Source: Pseudomonas mosselii
GTDB lineage: Bacteria; Pseudomonadota; Gammaproteobacteria; Pseudomonadales; Pseudomonadaceae
Length of the DNA: 64,000 nt
Assembly (NCBI RefSeq): GCF_003205295.1
Contig: NZ_QJRP01000024.1
Location: 1-64,000, forward strand
Direction of reading: 5' to 3'
Each line of letters begins with the position of its first letter. Position 1 is the first letter of the stretch. The notes beneath the pieces are model-generated. The model searched no databases, was not told where the DNA came from, and saw only the letters and a list, made by a program, of their open reading frames with translations. Shown here in pieces: positions 52,695 to 61,757 of the stretch. The translations under genes and the position numbers were made by a program.

Positions 52695-53711
52695 ATGGAA
52701 AACCTGGACGCGCTGGTCGCCCAAGCCCTCGAGGCCGTGGAACGCGCTGAAGACATCACTACCCTGGAACAGATCCGGGTCCAATTCCTCGGCAAGAAAG
52801 GCGAGCTGACCCAGGTGATGAAGACCCTGGGCAACCTGCCAGCCGAAGAGCGCCCCAAGGTTGGCGCGCTGATCAACGACGCCAAGGAACGCGTCACCGA
52901 CGTGCTCAACGCACGCAAGGCCGGTTTTGAAGAGGCCGAGCTCAACGCTCGCCTGGCCGCCGAATGCATCGACGTGACCCTGCCAGGCCGTGGCCAGACC
53001 ACCGGTGGGCTGCACCCGATCACCCGTACCCTCGAGCGCATCGAGCAGTTCTTCACTCACATCGGCTACGGCATTGCCGAAGGCCCCGAGGTCGAAGACG
53101 ACTACCACAACTTCGAAGCGCTCAACATCCCCGGCCACCACCCGGCCCGGGCGATGCACGACACCTTCTATTTCAACGCCAACATGCTGCTGCGCACCCA
53201 CACCTCGCCGGTCCAGGTCCGCACCATGGAAAGCACCCAGCCGCCGATCCGCATCGTCTGCCCAGGCCGTGTGTACCGCTGCGACTCGGATATCACCCAC
53301 TCGCCGATGTTCCACCAGGTCGAAGGCCTGCTGATCGACCGTGGCATCAACTTCGCCGACCTCAAGGGCACCATCGAAGAGTTCCTGCGGGTGTTCTTCG
53401 AGAAAGAACTGGCCGTGCGCTTCCGCCCGTCGTTCTTCCCCTTCACCGAGCCGTCCGCCGAAGTCGACATCCAGTGCGTGATGTGTTCCGGCAAGGGCTG
53501 CCGCGTCTGCAAGCAGACCGGCTGGCTGGAAGTGATGGGCTGCGGCATGGTCCACCCGAACGTGCTGCGCATGTCCGGCATCGACCCGGAAGAGTTCCAG
53601 GGCTTCGCCTTCGGCATGGGTGCCGAGCGCCTGGCCATGCTGCGCTATGGCGTCAACGATTTGCGTCTGTTCTTCGACAACGACCTGCGGTTCTTGGCTC
53701 AATTCCGCTAG
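52695..53711 (+). CDS. pheS: Phenylalanyl-tRNA synthetase alpha chain
   Basis: 338 residues with the N-terminal coiled coil and class II catalytic domain. Motif 2 region is visible as SPVQVRTMESTQPPIRIVCPGRVYR-type sequence (about 171-195) and motif 3 as GFAFGMGAERLAMLRYG near 307. It forms the alpha2beta2 enzyme with PheT. Confidence 0.96.
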   Translation: MENLDALVAQALEAVERAEDITTLEQIRVQFLGKKGELTQVMKTLGNLPAEERPKVGALINDAKERVTDVLNARKAGFEEAELNARLAAECIDVTLPGRGQTTGGLHPITRTLERIEQFFTHIGYGIAEGPEVEDDYHNFEALNIPGHHPARAMHDTFYFNANMLLRTHTSPVQVRTMESTQPPIRIVCPGRVYRCDSDITHSPMFHQVEGLLIDRGINFADLKGTIEEFLRVFFEKELAVRFRPSFFPFTEPSAEVDIQCVMCSGKGCRVCKQTGWLEVMGCGMVHPNVLRMSGIDPEEFQGFAFGMGAERLAMLRYGVNDLRLFFDNDLRFLAQFR

Positions 53712-53742
53712 GCCCAATCGACGCAACTTTCAGGAGAACAGC

Positions 53743-56124
53743 ATGAAATTCAGTGAACAGTGGCTGCGCGGTTGGGTAAACCCGCAAGTCTCCCGTGACG
53801 AACTGGTCGCCCGCCTGTCCATGGCCGGCCTCGAAGTCGACAGCGTGACCCCCGCTGCCGGCCAGTTCAGCGGCATCGTGGTGGGCGAGATCCTCACCAC
53901 CGAACAACACCCGGACGCCGACAAGCTGCGCGTGTGCCAGGTGAGCAACGGCGCAGAGACCTTCCAGGTAGTCTGCGGCGCCCCGAATGCCCGCCCAGGC
54001 ATCAAGATCCCGTTCGCCATGATCGGCGCCGAACTGCCGGGCGACTTCAAGATCAAGAAGGCCAAGCTGCGCGGCGTCGAGTCGTTCGGCATGCTCTGCT
54101 CGGCGGCTGAACTGCAGATCACCGAAGAAAACGATGGCCTGTTGGAGCTGGCCGCCGACGCCCCGGTGGGCCAGGACATCCGTCAGTACTTGAACCTGGA
54201 CGACGCCAGCATCGAGATCGGCCTGACCCCGAACCGCGGCGACTGCCTGTCCCTGGCGGGCCTGGCCCGTGACGTCAGCGCCCTGTACGACGTGCCGGTC
54301 ACCCGCCCTGTGGTGCCAGCCGTACCGGCCGCCCACGACGAAGTGCGCCCGGTCGAAGTCAGCGCCCCGGCCGCCTGCCCACGCTACCTGGGCCGAGTGA
54401 TCCGCAACGTCGACCTGAGCAAGCCGACCCCGCTGTGGATGGTCGAGCGCCTGCGCCGCAGCGACGTGCGCAGCATCGACGCCGCCGTCGACATCACCAA
54501 CTACGTGATGCTCGAACTCGGCCAGCCGATGCACGCCTTCGACCTCGCCGAAATCAATGGCGGCATCCGCGTACGCATGGCCGAGGAGGGCGAGAAGCTC
54601 GTCCTGCTGGACGGCCAGGAAGTCGCCCTGCGCGCCGACACCCTGGTGATCGCCGACCATACCCGCGCCCTGGCCATTGCCGGCGTGATGGGTGGCGAGC
54701 ACAGCGGCGTCAACACCGAGAAGACCCGCGACCTGTTCCTGGAAAGCGCCTTCTTCGAGCCGATCTCCGTCGCCGGCAAGGCCCGTTCCTACGGCCTGCA
54801 CACCGACGCCTCGCACCGCTACGAGCGCGGCGTGGACTCGCAACTGGCCCGTGAAGCCATGGAGCGCGCCACCGCCCTGATCCTCGAGATCGTTGGCGGC
54901 GAAGCAGGCCCCGTAGTCGAGACCGTGAGCGAGCAGCACCTGCCGAACATCGCGCCGATCACCCTGCGCGCCGAACGCATCACCCAGATGCTCGGCATGG
55001 AAATGGACGCCCCCCAGGTCGAGCAACTGCTCAACGCCCTGGAGCTGAAAACCAGCGCCAATGGGGCAGGGCAGTGGACGGTCACCGTTCCAAGCCACCG
55101 CTTCGACGTCAGCCTGGAAGTCGACCTGATCGAAGAGCTGGCCCGCCTGTACGGCTACAACAACCTGCCGGTGCGCTACCCGCAGGCCCGCCTGGCCCCG
55201 CAAGCCCGCCCGGAAACCCGCGGCGAGCTGCCGAACCTGCGTCGCCTGCTGGTCGCCCGCGGCTACCAGGAAGCCATCACCTACAGCTTCATCGACCCGA
55301 AACTGTTCGAGCTGTTCACCCCAGGCGTCGAGCCGCTGCTGCTGGCCAACCCCATCTCCAGCGACATGGCCGCCATGCGCGCCTCGCTGTGGCCGGGCCT
55401 GGTCAAGGCGATGCAGCACAACCTCAACCGCCAGCAAGACCGCGTGCGCCTGTTCGAAAGCGGCCTGCGCTTCGTCGGCCAGCTCGGTGACCTCAAGCAG
55501 CAGCCGATGATCGCCGGCGTCGTCACCGGCAGCCGCCAGCCAGAAGGCTGGGCGAACGGTCGCGACGGCATCGACTTCTTCGACGTCAAAGCCGATGTCG
55601 AGGCCCTGCTGGGCTACTCCGGTGCCCTGAGCGACTTCAGCTTCGTCGCCGGCAAGCACCCAGCCCTGCACCCAGGCCAGACCGCCCGCATCGAGCGCGA
55701 TGGCAAGGAAGTCGGCTACCTCGGCGCCATCCACCCGGAGCTGGCCAAGACCCTCGGCCTCGACCGCCCGGTGTTCGTCTTCGAGCTGGTGCTCGGCGAT
55801 GTAGTCGAAGGCCGCCTGCCGAAGTTCAGCGAACTGTCCAAGTTCCCGGAAACCCGCCGTGACTTGGCCTTGATCGCAGGTCGTGATGTAGCTTCGAGCT
55901 CCGTGCTTGAAGTAATTCGTGACAATGCAGGCGAATGGCTCACAGACCTCAGGCTGTTTGACGTCTACCAGGGTAAAGGCATTGATCCTGATAGAAAAAG
56001 CCTGGCCGTCGGCTTGACCTGGCAACATCCATCGCGCACTCTTAACGACGATGAGGTGAATGAAACCCTGCAAACCATCCTCACCTCGCTTGAACAAAGG
56101 TTGAACACCACGTTAAGGAAATAA
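53743..56124 (+). CDS. pheT: Phenylalanyl-tRNA synthetase beta chain
   Basis: 793 residues from the ATG at 53743, behind AGGAG. It contains the N-terminal EMAP-like tRNA-binding domain (about 39-150), B3/B4 editing domain (GLHTDASHRYERGVD near 350), B5 domain and C-terminal anticodon-binding domain. Full length. It edits Tyr-tRNA-Phe and binds tRNA. It starts 31 bases after pheS. Confidence 0.96.
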   Translation: MKFSEQWLRGWVNPQVSRDELVARLSMAGLEVDSVTPAAGQFSGIVVGEILTTEQHPDADKLRVCQVSNGAETFQVVCGAPNARPGIKIPFAMIGAELPGDFKIKKAKLRGVESFGMLCSAAELQITEENDGLLELAADAPVGQDIRQYLNLDDASIEIGLTPNRGDCLSLAGLARDVSALYDVPVTRPVVPAVPAAHDEVRPVEVSAPAACPRYLGRVIRNVDLSKPTPLWMVERLRRSDVRSIDAAVDITNYVMLELGQPMHAFDLAEINGGIRVRMAEEGEKLVLLDGQEVALRADTLVIADHTRALAIAGVMGGEHSGVNTEKTRDLFLESAFFEPISVAGKARSYGLHTDASHRYERGVDSQLAREAMERATALILEIVGGEAGPVVETVSEQHLPNIAPITLRAERITQMLGMEMDAPQVEQLLNALELKTSANGAGQWTVTVPSHRFDVSLEVDLIEELARLYGYNNLPVRYPQARLAPQARPETRGELPNLRRLLVARGYQEAITYSFIDPKLFELFTPGVEPLLLANPISSDMAAMRASLWPGLVKAMQHNLNRQQDRVRLFESGLRFVGQLGDLKQQPMIAGVVTGSRQPEGWANGRDGIDFFDVKADVEALLGYSGALSDFSFVAGKHPALHPGQTARIERDGKEVGYLGAIHPELAKTLGLDRPVFVFELVLGDVVEGRLPKFSELSKFPETRRDLALIAGRDVASSSVLEVIRDNAGEWLTDLRLFDVYQGKGIDPDRKSLAVGLTWQHPSRTLNDDEVNETLQTILTSLEQRLNTTLRK

Positions 56125-56128
56125 CGGC

Positions 56129-56431
56129 ATGGGTGCTCTGACGAAAGCTGAGATGGCCGAAAGGCTGTACGAGGAGCTGGGGCTTAACAAGCGTGAGGCC
56201 AAGGAGCTGGTCGAGCTGTTTTTCGAAGAAATTCGGCACGCGCTTGAAGACAACGAGCAGGTCAAGTTGTCCGGTTTCGGCAACTTCGACCTTCGCGACA
56301 AACGCCAGCGGCCGGGCCGCAACCCTAAAACAGGGGAAGAGATCCCGATCACCGCGCGCCGCGTCGTCACCTTTCGTCCAGGGCAGAAGCTGAAAGCCCG
56401 GGTAGAGGCCTATGCTGGAACCAAGCCATAA
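56129..56431 (+). CDS. ihfA: Integration host factor alpha subunit
   Basis: 100 residues with the HU/IHF signature GFGNFDLRDKRQRPGRNPKTGE near residue 49. It bends DNA at specific sites with IhfB and helps sigma-54 activators loop onto promoters. It lies directly after pheT, the usual place in gammaproteobacteria. Confidence 0.96.
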   Translation: MGALTKAEMAERLYEELGLNKREAKELVELFFEEIRHALEDNEQVKLSGFGNFDLRDKRQRPGRNPKTGEEIPITARRVVTFRPGQKLKARVEAYAGTKP

Positions 56432-56768
56432 CGACGAGCTGCCCCCCATCCCGGGCAAACGCTACTTCACCATCGGTGAAGTCAGCGAGCTCTGTGCGGT
56501 AAAACCGCACGTGCTGCGCTACTGGGAGCAGGAGTTTCCGCAGCTCAACCCGGTGAAGCGGCGTGGCAACCGGCGGTATTATCAGCGCCAGGACGTGCTG
56601 ATGATCCGCCAGATCCGCGCTTTGCTGTATGACCAGGGCTTTACCATTGGCGGGGCGCGGTTAAGGCTCTCCAGTGATGAGGTCAAGGATGAGTCCAGCC
56701 AGTACAAGCAGCTGATTCGGCAGATGATTGCGGAGTTGGAGGATGTGTTGGTGGTGCTCAAGAAGTGA
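56412..56768 (+). CDS. MerR-family regulator (conserved downstream of ihfA)
   Basis: 118 residues with the MerR helix-turn-helix (YFTIGEVSELCAVKPHVLRYWEQEF) and a short coiled coil. It lacks the metal-binding Cys of MerR/CueR types. It overlaps ihfA by 20 bases. The gene is conserved in this position across Pseudomonas; its target is unknown. Confidence 0.9.
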   Translation: MLEPSHNDELPPIPGKRYFTIGEVSELCAVKPHVLRYWEQEFPQLNPVKRRGNRRYYQRQDVLMIRQIRALLYDQGFTIGGARLRLSSDEVKDESSQYKQLIRQMIAELEDVLVVLKK

Positions 56769-56781
56769 CCAAAGCCGACGA

Positions 56782-56813
56782 ATGGAAAGTTTTTTTAAAA
56801 AAAGCTTCCATTA
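56782..56813 (+). terminator. Hairpin with A/T core after the MerR gene
   Basis: AATGGAA arms with T7 and A7 tracts form an imperfect hairpin shortly after the stop codon, able to end the thrS-pheST-ihfA-merR transcript. Confidence 0.6.
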
Positions 56814-56870
56814 ATCAAAAGGTTAGGGTACATTTCTTCTCGTTCTCGGCAACATTGAGAACCGCCTTGT

Positions 56871-56947
56871 CGGGGCGTAGCGCAGCCCGGTAGCGCACTT
56901 GCATGGGGTGCAAGGGGTCGAGTGTTCGAATCACTCCGTCCCGACCA
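56871..56947 (+). tRNA. tRNA-Pro (anticodon GGG)
   Basis: 77 bases including an encoded CCA. The 7-bp acceptor stem CGGGGCG pairs with the 3' end (one G-U). The anticodon stem CTTGC/GCAAG encloses the loop ATGGGGT, giving anticodon GGG for codons CCC/CCU. The T arm contains GTTCGAATC. It is a frequent integration site for islands in Pseudomonas. Confidence 0.95.
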
Positions 56948-56958
56948 TTATTGAAACG

Positions 56959-56991
56959 AAAAAGCCCAGTCGGAAACGACTGGGCTTTTTT
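56959..56991 (+). terminator. tRNA-Pro terminator
   Basis: A 14-bp stem (GCCCAGTCG core with A/T ends) with loop GAAA followed by a T run, 12 bases after the tRNA. Confidence 0.9.
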
Positions 56992-57040
56992 GTGTGCCAA
57001 AAATTTAGGTTGTGCATTCAAGGTTCAAGATGAGACTGCC

Positions 57041-57081
57041 ATGGCTGATGGCTGATGGCTGATGGCTGATGGCTGATGGCT
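57041..57081. repeat. Heptamer tandem repeat (ATGGCTG x 5.9)
   Basis: 41 bases of exact 7-base repeats mark the change from GC-rich core to the AT-rich defence segment. It is a slippage-prone, probably variable-number tract. No function is evident. Confidence 0.95.
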
Positions 57082-57154
57082 ATTGCGAGACACTCTAAAA
57101 GCGATATCCTTAGCTATCAGTCAAAAAATGCAGCATGCATCGTAAGGGTAGTAA

Positions 57155-58045
57155 ATGGAATTTTCTCCTAAGGTGAGCCAGAAATTTCTCAATTTATTCA
57201 GGCATTTGGATACTCAATGCTGCGAGGCAGGGACAAGTCACCTAAATTTATTTGTACTGGATATCAGAAGTAATCGTTTTATATATGAAGCTCTAGTGTC
57301 AGAACTGTATGATGTAATAATAACTTATGCCCTTTCAAATACGAGGTTGAAGGAGTATCAGGGAACATACGGAGGGAAAGCGTTTGTTGAAGCTAGAGAA
57401 AAGCTTAGAAAGTATAGTCAGAATGATGGTGAGTTAGGAGAAATTCTTCTATATTCTTTCTTAGAAACGCACCTAAAAGCACCGAAATTGCTTTCAAAAC
57501 TGGAGATAAAAACTTCATCAAATGACTACGTGAAAGGTGCAGACGGAGTGCATCTTCTATCCCTCCCGGATGCACAGCACAAAATTTTGTTCGGTGAGTC
57601 GAAAATGCGTCCTAAGCTGTTGGATGGTGTTTCCGATGCTTTTCGATCAATAAAGAAATTCTCTTCGGAAAAGCTAAATTTTGAGACCACACTAGTAGAC
57701 TCGCAGCTTCTGAAAGAGGCTGTTACTGATGAAGAGTACTTTTTTTTAAAATCAATTTTGTTGCCGTCTGAAAGCGACCAATTAATAGATGTTGACTATG
57801 CGTTTGCTTTGTTCATTGGCTATAATGTTGAAATCTCTGAAAGTGAAATAAAACTCCCGAACGATAAGTTTAGAAGCTTGGTCTACGAAAAAGTTAGTTC
57901 TGAAGTTTTTGAGTCGTTTACGAATATTCAGGCCGCTATTGAGCGTCATGAATTGTATGGTTATGACTTCCATGTTTATGTTGTTCCATTTACAAAATTA
58001 GATGAGACTCGTCAGCTTCTAATAAAAAGACTAGCGGAGGCGTAA
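57155..58045 (+). CDS. hamA: Hachiman system nuclease subunit (DUF1837)
   Basis: 296 residues, AT-rich codons unlike the rest of the window. The DUF1837/HamA core is visible as GELGEILLY (92-100), ADGVH (129-133) and FGESKMR (146-152), giving a PD-(D/E)xK-like set of Glu96, Asp130, Glu148 and Lys150. HamA is the effector nuclease of Hachiman, held inactive by the helicase HamB until phage infection. The stop is one base before the hamB start, so the pair is coupled. Confidence 0.85.
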   Translation: MEFSPKVSQKFLNLFRHLDTQCCEAGTSHLNLFVLDIRSNRFIYEALVSELYDVIITYALSNTRLKEYQGTYGGKAFVEAREKLRKYSQNDGELGEILLYSFLETHLKAPKLLSKLEIKTSSNDYVKGADGVHLLSLPDAQHKILFGESKMRPKLLDGVSDAFRSIKKFSSEKLNFETTLVDSQLLKEAVTDEEYFFLKSILLPSESDQLIDVDYAFALFIGYNVEISESEIKLPNDKFRSLVYEKVSSEVFESFTNIQAAIERHELYGYDFHVYVVPFTKLDETRQLLIKRLAEA

Positions 58046-58046
58046 G

Positions 58047-60581
58047 GTGGAAAAGACCGTTATTGAGCGGTTGGCAACGGACGTCGTCATCTCTCCGTAC
58101 TTTCGTAAGTTGTACGAGCTCGCTCAAAGAAATAGAGATTTTTGCACGTTCAACTTACCTTGTGAGGAGGTCACAGAAAGGCAGGTTGTGCATCTTTTGA
58201 AGTTCGCCGATATACTGTCTGCGTCACCTGTTGAGCTGAATAGAGGCTTAGCTTATCGAGTTGTTAGTAATCTGTATGAGTCCAATTCGAATCTAGAGGC
58301 AGTGAGGGTCTATCTGCACGCGATTTTGAATAAGTTGGGGATTTGGCCGGGTCTTGAACTTCTTCCTGAACAAAAAGAATATTTTGATTGTTTGCCGATA
58401 GAGCGAAAGCTTGAGTCTCATATAAAGCGGGAGTTGCAAAGGGTTGACGGGACGCGACTATCTTTTACAGATAAACAATACGAATTGTTCGGCAAATTGA
58501 GAAGTAGTCAAAGCTTGAGCTTTTCAGGCCCCACCTCAATGGGGAAGTCATTTGTCATAGTTGAATTTGTTAGAAGTATTTTGCTCGAAAAGGGAAGGCA
58601 AGATATTGTAGTTATGGTGCCTACTCGAGCACTTATTGCTCAGATGGTTTCAGATATTTATGGTCGGTTGCGTGAATTACTAAGCTCAGAGGGCTACATT
58701 CTGGCGACTAATTCCTATGCAACATCTTACCTAGATGCGGATGCATCGAAACGCTATATATTCATATTGACTCCTGAGCGGATACTTAGTCTTTTAAATG
58801 GAGCCCCAAAATATTCTTTCGGTTACCTTCTAGTAGATGAGGCTCACAAACTGGCTTCTAAGAAAGACGGAAGAAGCATAGTTTCGTATCAAGCTATTGA
58901 GCAGTCGCTCGAGAGGAATGGGAGGTTGCGGCTATATTTTTCATCTCCTAATATTCTGAATCCAGAAGTACTATTAGCGCTGTTCAATAAGCCGATTAAC
59001 GTTTTTAAAACTTCGGAAGGGGCTACGGGGCAGAACCTTTATTTTGTGGATCTTGTCAATAAAATAGCTAAGGGTATGCATAGGGATCTAACTCTTGATA
59101 TGTCTAGGGAGGTATTTGTCAAAAAAAGGTCCGCATATGATGTTATTCTTAATGTTTCTCGGGGAGGGTCGAAAATAATATACTGTAGCTCCATTGCTGG
59201 GGCGCTGACTAGGTCTCGAGAATTTAAAGCTTTTTTGGTTGGGCGAAAAAGGATAAAGGTTGATCCGGTATTGTTGGACGCGGCCTCCCAAATAAGGGAG
59301 TTTATTCATGCGGACTATGAATTGGCCGATCTAATTGAGTGTGGTATCGCTTTTCATTACGGAAAACTGCCTCAAGCTATTAGGCAATTGGTTGAGCGGC
59401 TTTTTAGAGAAGGTAACATAAGTTTTTTATTCTGTACCTCAACTCTTCTTGAGGGAGTTAACCTTCCTGCAAAGACAATTTTTATTATGTCAAACAAAAA
59501 GGGCCCCTCAAAATTAGAGACTGTGGATTTCTGGAACCTTGCAGGTCGAGCTGGCCGCCTTACAAAGGAGTTTTCTGGAAATATAATATGTCTTCGTGAT
59601 GATCAAGAACACTGGAAAAGTTTGGAGCTGCTGGACGAAAGAAAAAGAGAGGTAGAAATTTGGCCTTCTGTACTTCCAATGACTATAGAGGAGAGGAATG
59701 CTGTTATTGCAAGGCTAGATCAAGATGACTATGTTGGTCATAAATTATCAGGTCGAATCTCTGATATTGTTCGTCTTGATATGCTTAGGCGTGAAGATGG
59801 ATATGTGAGTCCGCTCTTAAGTTATCTCGAGGAGAATGAGCAAGGTAAAATCTTGGCGCGCGCTCGCTCAATCAATAGTGATATTAGTATTCCGCTTAAT
59901 ATTGCAAGGGCGAATCATTACATTGGTTTGGAAATCCAAGATCACGCATTTAAGGTTATTGCCAGGGAGGAGAGTATTGATCTTCGCTTGAAGCCATGGC
60001 CAAAAATTCCTGAAATAGAAACAGTTTTACGGAAAATTTTCGATCTATACAGGTTTGACTTGCGCGAGAAGAAAATTAACCCAAATAGTATTCCTTATTA
60101 CGCATGGTTGATGCATAGATGGATGATTGCGGGTGATTCTCTCAATTCATTGATTGCCGGCTCTCTTAGCAGAGAGGGGGGTAAGGTTAGAATTGGTAAA
60201 AAACTTGTTAAAATTGATCCTTCTAATAAGGCGCACATAAGTGTGGTGGTTAACAATTTTATCGAAGATATTGAGCATAAGCTTAAGTATATTTTTGAGA
60301 ATTACTTGGGGCACTATTACCAATGTTTGCACTGGAAGTATGGGGATAATGCTGGTGCTAATTGGGCTCAGTTCTTGGAGTTTGGGACAAATGATAAGGT
60401 CGTTTCGGCAATGCAGTTAGTTGGACTTTCGAGGCATACTGCGCTATTTTTGAAGAAGCGCTATGGTGAAGCAGTGAAAGTCGTGAATGGTTCGGTGAAA
60501 GGAGTTGATTTTAATAGGCTTTTGCGTGAGCTCAACAAAGGGAGTGTCTACTATGAGGATATATCTCGAATGGTTGCTTAA
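58047..60581 (+). CDS. hamB: Hachiman system helicase subunit
   Basis: 844 residues from the GTG at 58047, with GGAGG 6 bases upstream. Superfamily 2 helicase motifs are complete: GPTSMGKS (161-168), DEAH (264-267), the LLEGVNLPAKT region (from 467) and NLAGRAGR (497-504). The ski2-like arrangement and pairing with HamA match HamB, which senses damaged or foreign DNA and releases the nuclease. Low GC marks acquisition by transfer. About 260 C-terminal residues lack obvious motifs. Confidence 0.87.
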   Translation: MEKTVIERLATDVVISPYFRKLYELAQRNRDFCTFNLPCEEVTERQVVHLLKFADILSASPVELNRGLAYRVVSNLYESNSNLEAVRVYLHAILNKLGIWPGLELLPEQKEYFDCLPIERKLESHIKRELQRVDGTRLSFTDKQYELFGKLRSSQSLSFSGPTSMGKSFVIVEFVRSILLEKGRQDIVVMVPTRALIAQMVSDIYGRLRELLSSEGYILATNSYATSYLDADASKRYIFILTPERILSLLNGAPKYSFGYLLVDEAHKLASKKDGRSIVSYQAIEQSLERNGRLRLYFSSPNILNPEVLLALFNKPINVFKTSEGATGQNLYFVDLVNKIAKGMHRDLTLDMSREVFVKKRSAYDVILNVSRGGSKIIYCSSIAGALTRSREFKAFLVGRKRIKVDPVLLDAASQIREFIHADYELADLIECGIAFHYGKLPQAIRQLVERLFREGNISFLFCTSTLLEGVNLPAKTIFIMSNKKGPSKLETVDFWNLAGRAGRLTKEFSGNIICLRDDQEHWKSLELLDERKREVEIWPSVLPMTIEERNAVIARLDQDDYVGHKLSGRISDIVRLDMLRREDGYVSPLLSYLEENEQGKILARARSINSDISIPLNIARANHYIGLEIQDHAFKVIAREESIDLRLKPWPKIPEIETVLRKIFDLYRFDLREKKINPNSIPYYAWLMHRWMIAGDSLNSLIAGSLSREGGKVRIGKKLVKIDPSNKAHISVVVNNFIEDIEHKLKYIFENYLGHYYQCLHWKYGDNAGANWAQFLEFGTNDKVVSAMQLVGLSRHTALFLKKRYGEAVKVVNGSVKGVDFNRLLRELNKGSVYYEDISRMVA

Positions 60582-60626
60582 TTATGGGGCTTCTTGTTTT
60601 TAAAGAAATACGCTGGGTTGCTGCTG

Positions 60627-60650
60627 GGCTTACAACTTATGTTGTAAGCC
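60627..60650. terminator. Hairpin between hamB and the nuclease gene
   Basis: A 10-bp perfect stem (GGCTTACAAC and complement) with loop TTAT, lying between convergent genes. It has no T-tract. Confidence 0.55.
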
Positions 60651-60662
60651 GCAAGCGAGAGG

Positions 60663-61445
60663 TCAGTTAATCTCAATAAGTTTAAGTTGTTTCTTCAGTT
60701 TTTCATTTTTTATGGTGCCTAGAATTCCAGAGTGAATTTCTCGGTGGCAGGCAGGGCAGATAGCTCCTATATATCGAGGGTGGTCCAGTCCGCCATCGGA
60801 GAGCCGGTTTACATGGTGTGGCTCCAGATAGGGGGTACCATCCTTCTTCATGAATGGAGCTGGCTTTCCACAGCTCTCACATAGACCTTTTGCACGCATA
60901 AGGACATAGTGGGTGACCTTTCGGTTACGCTGATAAATTTTGCGATGCGCTGATTGGTCGATTGTATTCGTTACCGGCTTACATGCAGCAAAGGCAGCTA
61001 TTCGAGCCTCTGCTAACGAATCTGCGAGCTCAACCTCTGCCTCCAACTCAGTTTCGACATTTAGCTCTGGGCTGCCCACAGGTACCAATCTGAATACAAG
61101 AGCAGTACGATCCTCACCATCAATATCCGGTTGGATTCGTTCAAAGACGTCGGCGCAGCAGAACTCACCTATATAGCGATTACCTTTCCCTTTACCGAGC
61201 GATTTGAACAGATGAAGCGCACGACCTGTCTCAGCATGCTCAGCGACAGCTCTGTTGCCACGGTTCAATGTCATAGGCCCACGCTGCCCTTCACCGGTGT
61301 AGAGAAACGCACCGTTCTCCCAGCGGTCGGCATAGCCGTATTGCTCGCCACTATCGCCTGTAAACAAGAAAATCGCCGGGTAGGTAGCAGATGCCGCTAT
61401 GCCGCTCTGTCGGCTACCCCCGAATGGTCCGTTGATTTCAGTCAC
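60663..61445 (-). pseudogene. McrA-like SRA-HNH nuclease, 3' part of an interrupted gene
   Basis: 260 codons from an internal GTG at 61445. An SRA-type modified-DNA binding part (FGGSRQSGI, GYADRW, YTGEGQRG, about residues 8-100) is followed by an HNH domain with zinc cysteines 189, 192, 230, 233 and His210, His211, His234. This matches ScoMcrA-type modification-dependent restriction enzymes. The expected start of the SRA domain (FEPGAIYDR) lies upstream of the GTG, directly after an in-frame TAG at 61473-61475. It is therefore the lower half of one gene. Internal initiation could still yield a partial protein. Confidence 0.7.
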
Positions 61446-61472
61446 TCGATCGTAAATGGCCCCAGGCTCGAA

Positions 61473-61757
61473 CTACAGGACTACTTCTAGACCAGTGCTT
61501 TGCAGCTCGATGATGGTAAACCCACGCTTTTCTAAATAGCGGTTTGTGAGGTGTCCGCCAGGGAATTGGCCCACTGCGATACCGGTAGCCAAGGAGACTA
61601 TTTTCTTTGCTGGATACGATGTACCCCCTACAGCAATCGCGTAGCGGTGGGGCAGGTTCGTCTCCCAGCCAAGCCACTCTCGTCTTCCTCTAAAGTCGCG
61701 GTCAAATTCCAGCAAAGCCTCGTCAATACGTTCCTTCGATACAGCTTTGATCGCCAC
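61473..61757 (-). pseudogene. McrA-like nuclease, N-terminal domain fragment
   Basis: 94 codons from the GTG at 61757 (AAGGG upstream), beginning VAIKAVSKERIDEALLEFD. It is the N-terminal head domain seen in ScoMcrA-like enzymes, with HRYAIAVGGTSYPAKKIVS and GGHLTNRYLEKRGF segments. It stops at an amber codon (61473-61475) and is in the same frame as the downstream SRA-HNH part. The original protein would have had about 364 residues. Confidence 0.65.

Noticed and set aside
53653..56097. 814-codon minus-strand open frame
   Set aside because: It is a mirror of pheT with low-complexity composition. The plus strand is the full-length synthetase.
57041..57081. CRISPR array
   Set aside because: The repeats are direct 7-mers without spacers, and no cas genes are present. 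No CRISPR array was seen anywhere in the window.
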